A stretch of 6,040 nt of DNA. Source: Promethearchaeota archaeon. Lineage in GTDB: Archaea > Asgardarchaeota > Lokiarchaeia > Sigynarchaeales > SOKP01. The first letter of the stretch is position 1. Each line of letters starts with the position of its first letter. Under the pieces are notes generated by a model, which saw nothing but the letters and a program-made list of their open reading frames with translations, searched no databases and was not told where the DNA came from. The stretch covers positions 1-6,040 of the forward strand of contig WJIN01000038.1 in NCBI GenBank assembly GCA_014730295.1, in the 5' to 3' direction. The position numbers and the translations under genes were made by a program. Shown in pieces: positions 5,552 to 6,040 of this stretch.

Positions 5552-6040
5552 ATGTCTGAAGTAGATTTAAAAGCAAAGGTTCAGATAACTGGAAAAATAA
5601 GAGCATTAACAGGCTTATCAATTGGAGGAAGTGGTGGAACCTTAGAAATAGGAGGAGTGGATAAACCTATTATTCGTAATCCACTTACTAATGAACCCTA
5701 TATACCTGGAAGCTCTTTAAAAGGAAAATTCCGATCTTTATTAGAAAAGTACTTGGGAAAAGAGCTAATAAATGAGGTTTCTAAAAATCCTTTAATAAGG
5801 ATACATAAATGTGATGATGAAAATGAATATTTGAATTGCCCTGTGTGTATCTTATTTGGGAGTTCAGAGAAAAAAAATAGTAAACCCTCTCTTTTGATTG
5901 TTAGGGATGCGTTCTTACAAGATGGAGAAGTTTACTCCAAGCAAGATCTTAGTGAAAAAGGTGATTTACCCTTTTCGGAGATTAAAACTGAGACCGTTAT
6001 CGACAGAATAACTGCCCAGGCAATGCCAAGAGATTTAGAA
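5552..6040 (+). CDS. csm3: Csm3, backbone RNase subunit of the type III-A effector (partial, 3' end outside window)
   Basis: The first 163 residues are present and the frame is open to the window edge. Csm3 is a Cas7-family RAMP (RRM fold) that coats the crRNA and cuts target RNA every 6 nt. Visible features: first strand VQITGKIRALTGLSIGG (10-26) with a Gly-rich turn GGSGG; GGVDKPIIRNP (34-44), where D37 aligns with the catalytic Asp of known Csm3 proteins (D33 in S. thermophilus); and the RAMP motif YIPGSSLKGKFR. Next comes a likely metal site with H and C followed by CPVC and LFG, and finally ITAQAMPRDLE, where AMPR replaces the more common ANPR. It starts 3 nt after csm2 stops, with its own strong ribosome site. 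csm4 and csm5 are expected beyond the edge. Confidence 0.96.
   Translation, partial: MSEVDLKAKVQITGKIRALTGLSIGGSGGTLEIGGVDKPIIRNPLTNEPYIPGSSLKGKFRSLLEKYLGKELINEVSKNPLIRIHKCDDENEYLNCPVCILFGSSEKKNSKPSLLIVRDAFLQDGEVYSKQDLSEKGDLPFSEIKTETVIDRITAQAMPRDLE

Overview
The window is part of a type III-A (Csm) CRISPR-Cas locus from a low-GC prokaryote. The DNA is strongly AT-rich by eye, and the proteins are rich in Lys, Ile and Asn, with AGA and ATA codons common. Two genes have clear Shine-Dalgarno sites (the CARF gene and csm3) and two have none (csm1 and csm2). I cannot decide from the sequence whether the host is a bacterium or an archaeon. All genes, and by inference both arrays, read on the + strand.

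Layout: (1) 2-188, the last three repeats of a CRISPR array that enters from the left edge; its third repeat is badly decayed and is followed by a perfect 12-bp hairpin. (2) 365-1186, a 273-aa CARF protein of the Cas_APE2256 type with a winged-helix-like C-terminus, probably a cyclic-oligoadenylate sensor or ring nuclease. (3) 1187-1457, an AT-rich leader-like intergenic stretch with two perfect palindromes and a TATAAT box. (4) 1458-2024, a second array of eight recognisable repeats (37 nt, spacers 37-44 nt), followed by two further decayed repeats that keep the array spacing (2064-2099 and 2139-2175). (5) 2176-2388, an AT-rich gap leading to csm1. (6) 2389-5130 csm1/cas10, 5159-5548 csm2 and 5552-6040+ csm3, an operon cut by the right edge.

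How it works together (family knowledge): the arrays supply crRNAs whose 5' handle would be the last 8 nt of the repeat (TTTGAAAG). Csm1, Csm2, Csm3 and presumably Csm4 and Csm5 beyond the edge form the effector. Csm3 cuts target RNA; Csm1 carries an HD nuclease and a palm that makes cyclic oligoadenylate. The CARF protein would sense or destroy that messenger. No cas1, cas2, cas6 or HEPN effector (Csm6/Csx1) is in the window.

The core system is not new. The features least explained by ordinary annotation are the gradient of repeat decay at both array ends, a hairpin that seems to be built from a repeat fragment, a CARF-winged-helix gene lying between two arrays of the same repeat, a spacer made almost entirely of T-tracts, and an SGDD in place of GGDD in Cas10.
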